This document shows, one piece after another, positions 8,301 to 17,475 of a stretch of 38,445 nucleotides of DNA. Below the pieces are notes generated by a model. That model did not search any database. It saw only the letters and a program-made list of their open reading frames with translations, and was not told the DNA's origin. Source of the stretch: Cytophagales bacterium. Its GTDB lineage: Bacteria; Bacteroidota; Bacteroidia; Cytophagales; Spirosomataceae. Where the stretch lies: contig JAAFJL010000033.1 of assembly GCA_013298865.1 (NCBI GenBank), forward strand, positions 1-38,445. The letters run 5' to 3'. The position numbers and the translations under genes are program-made. Within the stretch, counting starts at the first letter, position 1. Every line of letters starts with the position of its first letter.

Positions 8301-11300
8301 GGCAGGTACGAACATCCAAAGTAATTCACGGAGCGAAAGCGTTTACCATATATGATAGTTATGATGTTTTACCCAAAATAATCATCAGAAATTTTGCCGA
8401 TGCAGGAAATGGGGTTTTAGAAAAAGGAGAACTTTGGACACAATATGAATATGATAATAGAGTTTTTGGAGCTTCCAAAGAAATAGCCCCTAATAGTTTA
8501 GAAGTCAGAACGGAATATTATCCTGATGGAAAAATACTGTGTGTAAAAGATAAAGACGGCTATATTTTGAAACATTATGAATACTTATTTAAAGGACTAA
8601 ATACCCAATTTAGTACGCCCAATTTAGCCACCGATACAACCTATAATCGTATCATTACCCGAACACCAAGAGGACAATTTACGAGCGTAACAAGTTTGGA
8701 TTATACCGATTGTATGATTTCAATAGTTCAAATGGATGCTTCTGGACGTACCCTTCAAAGTATTGGATTCAGAGGAAGCCCCACAGGTAAAGACTTAATA
8801 AGTACCAATTCATTTGATAAATTTGGCAGAAGTAAATACAGTTTTTTACCCGTGGAAGCCAATCAAATCACAGGGGCTTATGTTAGTAATTATTTACGAT
8901 TAGCCAAAACTTTTTATCGTGATAGTATTCCGTACAGCGAGGTTTCGATATATGAAACATCACCCATGAATAGAGTTTATAAAAGTTACGGAGCAGGGAA
9001 GGCATGGCGAGATAATAATAAGGCAATGGGTATGAGTTATTTAACGGAAGGTTCAGCCATTAAGAAATATACGATTTTGAGTAACGGAGATATTAGTAGT
9101 GCTACTAATTACGGAACGGATTATGAATTGAGTGTAAAAATTATGACCGATGAACGAGGTAGTACCGTAAAAGAATATACTGATAAATCGGGAAATGTTA
9201 TACAGAAATCAGTGCAGGTAGATGATGCAGGAACGTACCTTAATACTGCCTACGTGTACAATAATTATGGTCAATTAAAATATATTGTGCCACCTAATGC
9301 CTTTTATCGCACTTTATTCAACGAAACCAATAATCCCGATGCTAATTTTTTTGAAGAAAATATTTATGGATTTAGGCAAGACGGACGTGGCAGAGTAATA
9401 GAAAAACATACGCCTGGGGCGGGGTGGAGCAAAGTAGTTTACAATCGTCTGGACCAAGCCGTAGTTTCGCAAGATTCACAGGAAACCTTAACAAATACTT
9501 GGAGTTTCGTAAAATACGATGGACTCGGGAAAATAGTTCAGACAGGGCAATTTGTTTCAAATAACAGTCGTACAACTTTACAAAATGCTTTTGATACTTT
9601 CTTAAACGATAAACAATTTGAAGAAAGAAGTACAACCACTGGTAATGTTCAACAATATACTAATCGAAGTTATCCAAGCATTATCAGTAATTTGATTAAT
9701 GATGCCAGTTTAAAAACTGTCAATTATTATGATGATTATGACTGGCGATACAATGATGCTTACTCAGGCTCAATAGCGGATTACAGTTTTCAATCAAATC
9801 CATTTAATGCAACAGCCTATTCAAATTTAGGGAACTATCAAGCACGAGGTTTAACAACTGGTGGACTTTCTAAAATTGAAATTTATGGCGACTTTTTATT
9901 TCCTTCAACGAGCTATTACGATGATAAAAATCGAATTATTCAAAGTATAGGGTATCATAATTTGTTGGCTCGAAATCAGTCAGATATGCAATATAACTTT
10001 GTGGGTGAAACGCTACAAAGTCGGATGATTTATCGAAAACAAGGAGCAAACGATAATATTCGTACCATAGAACAAACACTTGACCATATCGGCAGACGTA
10101 AAGAAATATTTTACAGTCTCAAAGATGGAACAGTTTTTAAAGTACCACGTTTTAAAATGGTAGGTTATTCTTACGATGCCATTGGGCGTTTACAAGCCAA
10201 GGGTATTCAACCTACTAATGCGATTGGAAGTTCTCAAACTGGTTTATGGACAAATACCAGCACGTGGCTTTCTGGAACAATTCCAACAATCAACGACCCA
10301 GTAGTAATTAATCAAGGTCATATCGTTACAATTCCAGCCAGCACCACCGTAACCGCAGGAAGTTTGTTTGATAAAGGTACGCTTAAATTATTGAATAGTA
10401 GCACATTACAGTTAGGAATTCTTCCAGCAAACAGACAATCTGCCGCACTCCAAACCATAAACTATATTTACGATTTGAGGGGTAATGTTCGAGGAGTGAA
10501 TTTAGATAATGTTGAAAATGTCAGCGTGTCCCAAGACCAGTTATTTAGTTATCGTTTGGACAGACATGAAGACCAAAAATATTTTGATGGTTCAATTTCT
10601 AAACAAACTTGGAAAAGTTATGGGCAAGACCAAACCGTAAGAAGCTATCAATATTTTTATGACAGAGCCAATCGTTTAATTAACGCAAATTATAGCGGTG
10701 GCAAAGCGGGTGAGAATTTTTCTATCCCCACGGTAGCGTATGACGGAAACGGGAATATTACTTTTATGTCAAGAATGGGTAAAAATGGCACGACTACCGT
10801 AAAGATTGATTCTCTTGATTATCAGTACCTTAACGGAGGAAATAAATTAAAAACGGTAACGGATGTCGCTCCCGATGCTCAGAGTGATGGATTTAAAAAT
10901 GGCAGTAATTCAGGGGATGATTACGACTATTACGCTGATGGAAAGCTCAAAAAAGATTTAAACCGCAATATTTCGTTGATTGAATATAATTTCTTAGATT
11001 TAGTCAGTAAAATATCAAGAAGTAACGGAGATTACATCGAATATAAATATACTTCCACAGGCACAAAACGCCAAACAAAGCGAAGTATCGGAGGTGTTGA
11101 GAGTTATACCCTTTTTGATGGTGAAATGATTTATACCTACACGGGTAACAATCCTTCGTTAAGTAATTTTATCATTTCTGAAATACAAAACGAAGAAGGA
11201 CGTTTCGTAAATAATCGCCTTGAATATGGTTATACCGACCATTTAGGTAATTTACGGTTAAGTTACCGTGATAGTTTAGGTACTGCGGTTGTGGTACAAA

Positions 11301-12493
11301 GCCATGCCTACGATGCTTGGGGTATGGAAATTAAACCGTTACGTTACGGTTTAAAGGGTGCGTTAGCAGATAAATACACTTGGCAAGGTAAAGAAGATTT
11401 AAGCGAAGACGGATTAGAAGATTGGTCAAATTTTGGTTGGCGGATTGAAGACAGAACGCTTGGACGTTGGTTTACTCCTGACCCAGCCGACCAATTTCAA
11501 AGTATTAGCCCTTTTGCTTATTGTGCCAACAATCCAGTTTCTCACATCGACCCCGACGGTAGAGTTTTACCAGCTTTGGCGGTTGTTGGAATTGCCATGG
11601 CAATTAGTGGAGCTACTTATGCAGCTACGGTAGGTTTTTCAAGAGGTGGTTTTGATAATTGGAATTGGAACGAATTTGGGCGTAGTGTTATTGTTGGTGG
11701 TGCTTCTTCCATATTTACAATGGGTGTTGGAGAAGCATTTGGTAATGTAGGTACATTGGGTAACGAAGTTACGAGAGCAGTGATGCACGGACATATACAA
11801 GGTACACTTTCAGCCGTTCAAGGAGGCAATTATGGCACAAGTTTCTTATCAGGAGCAATTGGCTCTGGTTTTTCTTCGGGTGCATCAGCCCTTAATTTGG
11901 GAGACGGAGGAGTAATTTTATCAGGTGGCTTATCAGGTGGAGTAGGTTCATCTTTAAGTGGGGGTAATTTCTTTGAAGGTTTTGGGCAAGGCAGTATTAT
12001 TGCTTTGGCTAATCATTCGATGCACAAACCAAAACCCAAGTTTAAAACATTATCATCAGGAGGGAAATTTACGAGTAATTTTATTGAAAAAGGATACGAT
12101 TTTTTGTCAGGAGCAATCAAAGAAACATACGGAGATGCTGTTAGAATTACCTCAACATTAGGCTCTTCATTAGCAAATAATTTTAGTATGATTATAGCAG
12201 AAGGTGTACATGAAGGTTCTCCTAACAATAGTGATAATGCTCCATACAGACCCTATGAAGTTGATTTAAAAAGTAATAGCTGGATTCCTGTAAGAGATAG
12301 TAACTATATGGGAGGAGTTTCTATTGCAAGAGAAACGAAAATGTACAACTCAACTGTGGGTTTAGGAGTAGATGTAATGACAATGGCTATTCCTGAATAT
12401 AAATTTATTCCAAATGCTTGGGTAAGATGGGGGGTTAAATGGCAAGCAGAAAGTATTGTAGCAGACCAAGTAAAAGAGGGACTTAAACGATAA
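5327..12493 (+). CDS. Giant RHS repeat-associated core protein, probable polymorphic toxin
   Basis: The 2388-residue protein has a signal peptide (about residues 1-23) and a Pro/Lys/Thr-rich linker. The Bacteroidota RHS N-terminal region follows (VPVSINYNATGMKGHDVASW, then NWQLSAGGFLSRIVRNVPDEG, about 115-180), then many YD-like repeats. The core signature GRWFTPDPADQFQSISPFAY...NPVSHIDPDG lies near residues 2046-2079. RHS shells enclose a variable C-terminal toxin released at the core. The tail of about 310 residues begins with a Gly/Ala-rich pretoxin-like stretch and ends in a private domain I do not recognise. A segment at about residues 1634-1700 (GLWTNTSTWLSG..., NDPVVINQGHIVTIP) looks like a G8-type beta domain inserted in the shell. 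The next gene starts 12 bp later. Confidence 0.9.
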   Translation: MNKILFSILCLVCLSTSFGVFSQETKPQTPATPTKEEPKAIPVPTTDKANDGGTGKGDDTPKDPNPDPKKPTETASLNAASDGQGSANSSSISPEANLANRLQDIAVNLYTGTPMIGYPIATLKEVDVTVPVSINYNATGMKGHDVASWCGMNWQLSAGGFLSRIVRNVPDEGRLDITNLNAETAVARKGFYKYGANISNTNNTDDSEPDWFFLNVGGASYKFMLEPFTGKARFFPDADIDVQVTFTVRPDGQGIVGKFSNWIFKMPNGMIYEFSGIAGTTESSFEAEANFNFNGHSPYYRTTNLLTSGWYLTKIMGTYGHPVNFTYDASDYAYYKLSEQYTTFNGGGGHCPTLNQIQNKKINRVYIEGATPKKIEGSTLEIVFNECVPFCFTWVNPFTGITENVCTTGSCIANREDVDNGGFTSNATLKLLQNIVVRDKTNPSAIPVRYNFEYEYLGQDFINGYQPIPYGYTLSSTNPYHWEKRLFLKRIIMPDTNISYRFKYRGAGQAFPSRLTLGLDHWGFFNGKSTNQHLIGSDLYTPSGCTTDADRSTTFDNLYNDTSIGETNLVNIKAFFGTLEQIDYSLGASTKFYYEPHIANNYSGLIGGVRIKAIKYQDKISSITQIKKYDYTKDNSTQSGFLFFKPLYRFNDLFGSEVSSSSVYGQMMLESSKPSVGYAQVKEILCDSIGTPSLGYTIKNFSQDERDPIVAYDMYRTIGSSFYLSPGKYTPDHDYFGGTESSTRMYNQAGQLLMKKTQRYQLLSDGKYSIGLKKVFSSGQSFDSNKLYTLSTFKFRMIGDSTTVYDQNGANPVINWTTLDYSAKHNQVIKSTTKDGRGNDLESHTRYVADYVFGSDSTAYDACYDYDGNSVDCSDPTVNPAATQTFYNYTPHIPTGSFAKGIWQLQQRHILHGVVETYTKQAGATIRASLNRYYADSTSDHKAGLLYENYVLDNVPTTTFGESIFSRATDEIVKSSDYGQPRSRMESYTNNGQVRTSKVIHGAKAFTIYDSYDVLPKIIIRNFADAGNGVLEKGELWTQYEYDNRVFGASKEIAPNSLEVRTEYYPDGKILCVKDKDGYILKHYEYLFKGLNTQFSTPNLATDTTYNRIITRTPRGQFTSVTSLDYTDCMISIVQMDASGRTLQSIGFRGSPTGKDLISTNSFDKFGRSKYSFLPVEANQITGAYVSNYLRLAKTFYRDSIPYSEVSIYETSPMNRVYKSYGAGKAWRDNNKAMGMSYLTEGSAIKKYTILSNGDISSATNYGTDYELSVKIMTDERGSTVKEYTDKSGNVIQKSVQVDDAGTYLNTAYVYNNYGQLKYIVPPNAFYRTLFNETNNPDANFFEENIYGFRQDGRGRVIEKHTPGAGWSKVVYNRLDQAVVSQDSQETLTNTWSFVKYDGLGKIVQTGQFVSNNSRTTLQNAFDTFLNDKQFEERSTTTGNVQQYTNRSYPSIISNLINDASLKTVNYYDDYDWRYNDAYSGSIADYSFQSNPFNATAYSNLGNYQARGLTTGGLSKIEIYGDFLFPSTSYYDDKNRIIQSIGYHNLLARNQSDMQYNFVGETLQSRMIYRKQGANDNIRTIEQTLDHIGRRKEIFYSLKDGTVFKVPRFKMVGYSYDAIGRLQAKGIQPTNAIGSSQTGLWTNTSTWLSGTIPTINDPVVINQGHIVTIPASTTVTAGSLFDKGTLKLLNSSTLQLGILPANRQSAALQTINYIYDLRGNVRGVNLDNVENVSVSQDQLFSYRLDRHEDQKYFDGSISKQTWKSYGQDQTVRSYQYFYDRANRLINANYSGGKAGENFSIPTVAYDGNGNITFMSRMGKNGTTTVKIDSLDYQYLNGGNKLKTVTDVAPDAQSDGFKNGSNSGDDYDYYADGKLKKDLNRNISLIEYNFLDLVSKISRSNGDYIEYKYTSTGTKRQTKRSIGGVESYTLFDGEMIYTYTGNNPSLSNFIISEIQNEEGRFVNNRLEYGYTDHLGNLRLSYRDSLGTAVVVQSHAYDAWGMEIKPLRYGLKGALADKYTWQGKEDLSEDGLEDWSNFGWRIEDRTLGRWFTPDPADQFQSISPFAYCANNPVSHIDPDGRVLPALAVVGIAMAISGATYAATVGFSRGGFDNWNWNEFGRSVIVGGASSIFTMGVGEAFGNVGTLGNEVTRAVMHGHIQGTLSAVQGGNYGTSFLSGAIGSGFSSGASALNLGDGGVILSGGLSGGVGSSLSGGNFFEGFGQGSIIALANHSMHKPKPKFKTLSSGGKFTSNFIEKGYDFLSGAIKETYGDAVRITSTLGSSLANNFSMIIAEGVHEGSPNNSDNAPYRPYEVDLKSNSWIPVRDSNYMGGVSIARETKMYNSTVGLGVDVMTMAIPEYKFIPNAWVRWGVKWQAESIVADQVKEGLKR

Positions 12494-12505
12494 ACAAAGA
12501 TAAAA

Positions 12506-12805
12506 ATGAAAATTTCAAATAGAAAAATCATATTACTTTTAGTGGGATTCAATTTATTGTTAGGTATTTTATATCTAACAATAAATGATACTAAATATCA
12601 AGGGTATATTCTCAAAATATTTGGAAGCCAAGGAATAGGTATTTTAGGTATTGTAGGAGCATTTACACGTTGGTTGATGGTAAAAAAAGAAAATGAGTCC
12701 TTTAAAGATTATTTTATTGGCACTAATTTTCTAATAAATGCCAAATTCGGCGTTATACTAATTGGAATACCTGCATTTATTATTTGGGTGTTTTTTATTA
12801 GATAA
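12506..12805 (+). CDS. Small membrane protein, candidate RHS immunity protein
   Basis: The 99-residue protein has about three membrane helices: ILLLVGFNLLLGILYLTI near the N-terminus, a Gly/Ile-rich GIGILGIVGAF segment, and FGVILIGIPAFIIWVFFI at the C-terminus. Charged loops are short. The start is 12 bp after the RHS stop, the position expected of an immunity gene for the RHS toxin. A membrane immunity protein would suit a toxin acting at the inner membrane. No homologous family is recognised, so immunity is inferred from position only. Confidence 0.65.
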   Translation: MKISNRKIILLLVGFNLLLGILYLTINDTKYQGYILKIFGSQGIGILGIVGAFTRWLMVKKENESFKDYFIGTNFLINAKFGVILIGIPAFIIWVFFIR

Positions 12806-12868
12806 CTATTTGAAATTTAGTTGTTTATAAATTCAAGCTGTTGTTAGTTATATTCTTAAAATACAATT

Positions 12869-13987
12869 ATGAAGACATATTTGTTAGTTTTTCTTGCAGC
12901 TACATCCACGGTTAGCTTTTCTCAAAAACCATATATTGTTGAGCTTAAAAATGAATTGATAAAAATACCAAAATGCAATTTTTATATTGATTCTATCATT
13001 GATAATAGGCATTATAAAATGGGTATGGGAATGATTAAAAAAGGTCGAAAAGATAGTAGCTACCCAGCTTCTTTTGATAAAGGCTTCACATCATTAAAAA
13101 CCTATTTGGCAAAGAATATTCCTGTGAATCAAGCCAAATCAATTCCAATAACTATTGTAATAAATCACTTTTGGATTTGGGAAGAAGTTACATCAATGGG
13201 TGGCTATGGAAATTTTAGCATGGATATAGATTTTTGCCGAAAAAACTCTTCGGGCGAATTTATGATTTTGTCTAAATTTACAAAGAATATCGAACAAAAA
13301 GATGATGATTTGCCTAACTCCCATGAGGAAAGAATTAGAAAATCTTTCACAGAAGCTCTGAATGAGTTTGAAAAAATAAACCTAAACATTGAGGCAAAGG
13401 CTATAATACATTTTACTCAAATTAATACAAAAAAGAATATTTTGAACTTTAAAGATTTGTATAAAGGAGCATATATTTCATACGCTGATTTTTATAATAA
13501 TGTTCCCAATAAGCCTTCAAAGGGTATAATCATAAAAGAAGTTGAAGAAAAGAAGAGTAGATTTTTCTTACAGGATAGTGTAACGAATATAAAAAACTCC
13601 TTTTATGCTTTTTGTGATGGGAAGGATATATTTATAAATTCATTTGCCTATGCTCAACCTGAATATAAGCAATTTGCAAAGGTTCTTGAAAGAGGGAGAT
13701 TTATTTTGATAGACGACATCGTTCCTCACGACTTTAATCCCTCATTAGCTGCCTATTCTTTTGGATTAGCAGGAGTATTAGCATCTTATGCCATTGGTTC
13801 AAGCGAAAAAAGAGGTATTTTAATTGATACACAAAAAGGCTTTCACTGTGCGTTTACTTATGATAATCTTTCGATTATTCTCTCAGAATTTCCTGAGTTA
13901 TTACAAAAATGGAAAGACAGTGCGAGTTATAATTTTAAGACAAAACGTAAATTTATCAATTTGATGAATACTGAAATAGGAAAGTAA
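12869..13987 (+). CDS. Secreted hypothetical protein
   Basis: The 372-residue protein has a signal peptide (MKTYLLVFLAATSTVSFSQ) and no other membrane segment apart from a short hydrophobic stretch (AAYSFGLAGVLASYAIGSS) near residue 305. It contains beta-rich stretches such as IPITIVINHFWIWEEVT and KAIIHFTQINTKKN. It is 63 bp after the small membrane gene and probably in the same transcript. The family is not recognised; such secreted proteins of this size are common lineage-restricted genes in Bacteroidota. It could be an accessory to the RHS locus or unrelated cargo. Confidence 0.75.
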   Translation: MKTYLLVFLAATSTVSFSQKPYIVELKNELIKIPKCNFYIDSIIDNRHYKMGMGMIKKGRKDSSYPASFDKGFTSLKTYLAKNIPVNQAKSIPITIVINHFWIWEEVTSMGGYGNFSMDIDFCRKNSSGEFMILSKFTKNIEQKDDDLPNSHEERIRKSFTEALNEFEKINLNIEAKAIIHFTQINTKKNILNFKDLYKGAYISYADFYNNVPNKPSKGIIIKEVEEKKSRFFLQDSVTNIKNSFYAFCDGKDIFINSFAYAQPEYKQFAKVLERGRFILIDDIVPHDFNPSLAAYSFGLAGVLASYAIGSSEKRGILIDTQKGFHCAFTYDNLSIILSEFPELLQKWKDSASYNFKTKRKFINLMNTEIGK

Positions 13988-14099
13988 TAGATTTTATTGG
14001 ATATTTTCAAAACTTTTACCCATCAAAATAAAATATCAGAATAATACTAAGTAGTAGTCTATCGGAGTAATATATAGGCTAACGTAAAACCAATCAAAA

Positions 14100-14597
14100 A
14101 TGAACAAAAATTTACTATTTATTCTCTTTTTTCTTGTCGTTTCAATAGTTAAAACTTATGGGCAAAATCAAGACTCTACCGCAGATTCTATTCAGTATAT
14201 AGGAAATGGAATTCTTTTCAACGGAATAACTTATAAAAAAACCAATGATATTCGGAATATTCTATTGAAAAGTTCTAATCCAGAGGTCGCAAGTTTAGTA
14301 GAATCATACCAATCGAATAAGAGTACAGCATCGGTTTTAGCGTTTGTCGGTGGGTTTGGTATGGGATGGTCTTTGGGCGGTTTAATCGCAAAAAAAGATT
14401 TTAATACAGGTCTTTTTGTAGGAGGTGCAGCCGTTGCAATTTTAGGAATTGTTTTAGATGGCAGTGCCAATAGTAAGTTAAAAAGTGCTATTTCAAGCTA
14501 TAATAGGAATTTACCCAATAAAAAAGTTTCATTTATTCCTATCTTTTATCAAGGTGATAATCAGCAGATGAACTTAGGATTGGCAATTAATTTTTAA
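14100..14597 (+). CDS. Small exported protein with Gly-rich hydrophobic helices
   Basis: The 165-residue protein has a signal peptide (LLFILFFLVVSIVKTYGQ). A Gly-rich hydrophobic segment follows, SVLAFVGGFGMGWSLGGLIA and LFVGGAAVAILGIVLDGSA (about residues 78-122), which resembles two packed membrane helices with glycine-zipper spacing. The end of the protein is polar. It follows the 372-residue secreted protein by 112 bp on the same strand. No family is recognised. Confidence 0.7.
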   Translation: MNKNLLFILFFLVVSIVKTYGQNQDSTADSIQYIGNGILFNGITYKKTNDIRNILLKSSNPEVASLVESYQSNKSTASVLAFVGGFGMGWSLGGLIAKKDFNTGLFVGGAAVAILGIVLDGSANSKLKSAISSYNRNLPNKKVSFIPIFYQGDNQQMNLGLAINF

Positions 14598-14638
14598 TAA
14601 ATTTTAAAACCAGTTGCTAAACCTCCAAAACACCGCCC

Positions 14639-14980
14639 ATGAAAACCTATCAGTGCAATCATAAAACAGATAGATTGTGTCTTAATAAGCGAACCAAAGT
14701 ATATATTCCAATCAATTACATCATCTTATTGAGAGGACAAGCCAATTATACTATCTTTGTATTATCCGATGGACGAGAAAAAATAGTCCCGCATACGTTG
14801 AGATATTTTGAAGCATATTTATCTAATCTTGGTTTTCAAAGAGTTCACCGAGCGAGTATTATTAACACTAAATTTATCCAAGATTATCAGGAACAAAATT
14901 CATTTTTAACAATGAATAACGGCATGGTAATACCAATATCACGGAGGCGAAAAGGGGCTTTTATTAAAAGAATAGGATAG
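14639..14980 (+). CDS. Stand-alone LytTR DNA-binding protein
   Basis: The 113-residue protein is essentially one LytTR domain: IPINYIILLRGQANYTIFVL, a TLRYFEAYLSNLGFQRVHRA segment, then SIINTKFIQ and PISRRRKGAF. LytTR proteins bind imperfect direct repeats in promoters. No receiver or sensor domain is attached, so the input must be another protein or autoregulation. It lies 41 bp after the exported protein gene and is followed by a clear terminator, so it ends this transcription unit. It could regulate the RHS cluster or the next genes; no target sites are identified. Confidence 0.88.
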   Translation: MKTYQCNHKTDRLCLNKRTKVYIPINYIILLRGQANYTIFVLSDGREKIVPHTLRYFEAYLSNLGFQRVHRASIINTKFIQDYQEQNSFLTMNNGMVIPISRRRKGAFIKRIG

Positions 14981-15048
14981 AAAAACAAAAAATATTTCTT
15001 AATTAAGGTTAAGAACAAAGAAAATAGGTGTAGAACTATTTATTGAGA

Positions 15049-15075
15049 TTGCCCCAATGGATTCTGTTGGGGCAA
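15049..15075 (+). terminator. Hairpin terminator after the LytTR gene
   Basis: A perfect 9-bp stem TTGCCCCAA (15049-15057) / TTGGGGCAA (15067-15075) with a 9-nt loop is followed by CTTTGTTTTATATTT. It lies about 70 bp after the LytTR stop codon and fits a Rho-independent terminator. Confidence 0.75.
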
Positions 15076-15462
15076 CTTTGTTTTATATTTATGGTAAATT
15101 TTACACTCATTTGTATAGATAAAACTTGTCATATTTTGGCATCTTCATCCATACAATAGGGAAATAAGTTAGAGGTAATAGACTCACGGGAAAAAAATAG
15201 TGAGTCAATCCTTATCCGTTTTTTAGAGGTTGCTAATTTCACAACAATAGGTAAATTTTACAGTCTTAATTTACAGGAATTGATAATCAAGAATCCTGAT
15301 TTCATAAAAAATAGTTTTCAATTTATTGAATATTTTTTAATGATTTTATTAAGTTTACTTATCAAGAAAATTTACAAAGGGGTTTATTAGTTGCAGAAAA
15401 GTCGGTCAAAACTTGCCCCTATTTTTTTGAAAATCAAAATACTCATTAACATTTCCGTCAAA
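15076..15462. other. Intergenic region before the HNH gene
   Basis: This AT-rich gap of about 390 bp carries no gene that I can support. The 13-bp sequence GGTAAATTTTACA occurs twice (about 15092 and 15250), itself nearly palindromic, and could be a regulator site. An in-frame TTG at 15391 would extend the following protein by 24 residues, but the extension has no family resemblance. Confidence 0.5.
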
Positions 15463-17475
15463 ATGAAAAATAAAATAAAAAGTATTTCTAAACGAGAAGC
15501 ACTAAAATTATATGATTTCTCGGATTATCCTTTCATGAACTTATCGTTAGTAGATTTACAAGGAGAAAAATGGTTAGCTATACCTCAATTTGACGATTGC
15601 TATTTTGTTTCTAATTATGGTCGAGTAAAAGCAATGCCCCGTCTCATAGAGCGAACCATACAAGGGATATATAGATTTTATTATAGCAAAGAACGTATTG
15701 TACCCCAGTCTTTGGCAGGTAGATTTAATGAACATATTCAGAAATATAATTTTCAATTACTTCTCAATTTGACTTATGAAGGTCAGATGTATCGTTTTTC
15801 TGTTCACCGTATTGTCTATGAATTATTTATTGGAAAGATAGATTTTGCCAGTGATAAACTAAGTATCGTACATAAAGATGCAGATAACCTTAATAATAGC
15901 GTAGAGAATTTAGAAGCCAGTGATAGTACAACCCTCTTTTACAAATCGGTAAAAATAAATAGACGACCTCCCAAACCTAATCATACTAAGAAAACGCATA
16001 ATCAAGTTGGAGTTCTTAAATATGATTTGCAGGGTAATCTACTCCATCATTTTCCGAGTGTAATTGCCGCTGCCAAATCAATGGAGACAAAGGTTTTTGA
16101 TTTAAAAAAAGTATTGATAAATCAAGAAAGACAATGCAAAGGTTTTGTATTTAGGTATGAAACAGACACTTATAATGGAGAATATGCAGATTTTTCTAAG
16201 ACTAAAAAGATAAGTCAATATACCGCAGAAGGAATATTAGTAAAAATCTACGATTCAATCATCCAAGCCTATCACGAAACAGGAATCAATGCAAGTACAA
16301 TTTCAAAGTGTGCTTTGCATAAGAAAAACTTTGCATCTGGTTTCGTTTGGCGATACGATGGCGAAGAATATAAAGGCGAATATGTTAAACGAATAGTGAA
16401 TATCGCTGTACATCAGTATCATGTAAATGGCGAGTTTATTCAAGAATTTACAAATATTTCATTAGCCTCAAAATCTATAAATATCCATACTGCGTCCATT
16501 TCTTCTTGTCTCAGAGGTAAAAGTAAGACGGCTGGCGGCTATGTTTGGCGATATAAAGAACAAACATATCTTGGTGAATATAAAAATCATACTGGCAGTA
16601 CCCGAGGAAAGCCCATTACTCAATTAGACCAAGACGGTAATATCGTAGCCACTTTTAATAGTATTAGTGCTGCATCGAAAGCAACAAGTGTATCTTTTCA
16701 AAATCATGTTCTTAGTAATAATCCGATTACTCTTAAAAATTTTGAATGGCGTATTGCCACCGAACAAGAAACAGCCCAAATGCTCACAACTTTTTCAAAA
16801 AAGCAACATAGTAAGTCGATTGGAGTAATTCAATATACCAAAGAAGGAGAAAAAATTGCATCTTTTGGTTCAATACTTGAAGCCTCCGACACCACAGGAG
16901 TACCAAGAAAAGTGATTTGCAATTTTATAGAAAATCCTCACCATGTAGGCGGAAAATTTGTGTGGCGGAGAGAAGGAGATATTTACCAAGGAGAATTAAA
17001 AGATACTACCCGAAAAAATGAAGCAAAAACAGTTACTCAATATGATTTGGACGGAAATAAGATAAATGTTTATTCAAGTAGTTATGCAGCCATTAAATCT
17101 GTAAAAACTTCTCAGTCTTCCATTGGTTTAGCTTTGAATGGGGAGATTAAAAGTGCTTGTGGATTCATTTGGCAATACGGAGATGGACCTGATAAATTAG
17201 ATATTAAATCATATTACGCAAAATTTGAGTATATAAATCCTCGTAGTAAGTCAGTAAGTTGTTATGATTTAGAAGGCAATAAAGTAGGTTTTTATAAAAG
17301 TTTAGGTGAAGCAGCCCGAGAACATGATGTTCCTTACATAAGTGTTTCAAATGTTATAAATGGTAAAGCGAAATCAGCATACAACCTTATCTGGATATTA
17401 GGGGAAGGTTTTAAAAAAATTGATATTGAAAAGTATCTATCCAATAGCGAGGTAAGAGCCATATCCGAATCGTAG
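15463..17475 (+). CDS. NUMOD4-HNH nuclease-like protein with seven NUMOD1-type repeats
   Basis: The 670-residue protein opens with a NUMOD4 motif (EKWLAIPQFDDCYFVSNYGR, about residues 35-55). An HNH_3-like segment follows: SVHRIVYELF, then VHKDADNLNNSVENLE (about 110-152). Seven repeats of roughly 50-65 residues come next, each with the plan xxQYDxxGNxxxxFxSIxxAAxxxxxxxxxIxxxxxGxxKxAxGFxWRY. NUMOD1 modules are DNA-recognition helices of homing endonucleases, usually one to three per protein; seven is many. The ATG at 15463 was chosen over the upstream TTG at 15391 because homology starts after it. It could be a free-standing homing endonuclease or a plasmid-borne DNA-targeting nuclease. No intron or intein is visible beside it. 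Confidence 0.85.
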   Translation: MKNKIKSISKREALKLYDFSDYPFMNLSLVDLQGEKWLAIPQFDDCYFVSNYGRVKAMPRLIERTIQGIYRFYYSKERIVPQSLAGRFNEHIQKYNFQLLLNLTYEGQMYRFSVHRIVYELFIGKIDFASDKLSIVHKDADNLNNSVENLEASDSTTLFYKSVKINRRPPKPNHTKKTHNQVGVLKYDLQGNLLHHFPSVIAAAKSMETKVFDLKKVLINQERQCKGFVFRYETDTYNGEYADFSKTKKISQYTAEGILVKIYDSIIQAYHETGINASTISKCALHKKNFASGFVWRYDGEEYKGEYVKRIVNIAVHQYHVNGEFIQEFTNISLASKSINIHTASISSCLRGKSKTAGGYVWRYKEQTYLGEYKNHTGSTRGKPITQLDQDGNIVATFNSISAASKATSVSFQNHVLSNNPITLKNFEWRIATEQETAQMLTTFSKKQHSKSIGVIQYTKEGEKIASFGSILEASDTTGVPRKVICNFIENPHHVGGKFVWRREGDIYQGELKDTTRKNEAKTVTQYDLDGNKINVYSSSYAAIKSVKTSQSSIGLALNGEIKSACGFIWQYGDGPDKLDIKSYYAKFEYINPRSKSVSCYDLEGNKVGFYKSLGEAAREHDVPYISVSNVINGKAKSAYNLIWILGEGFKKIDIEKYLSNSEVRAISES

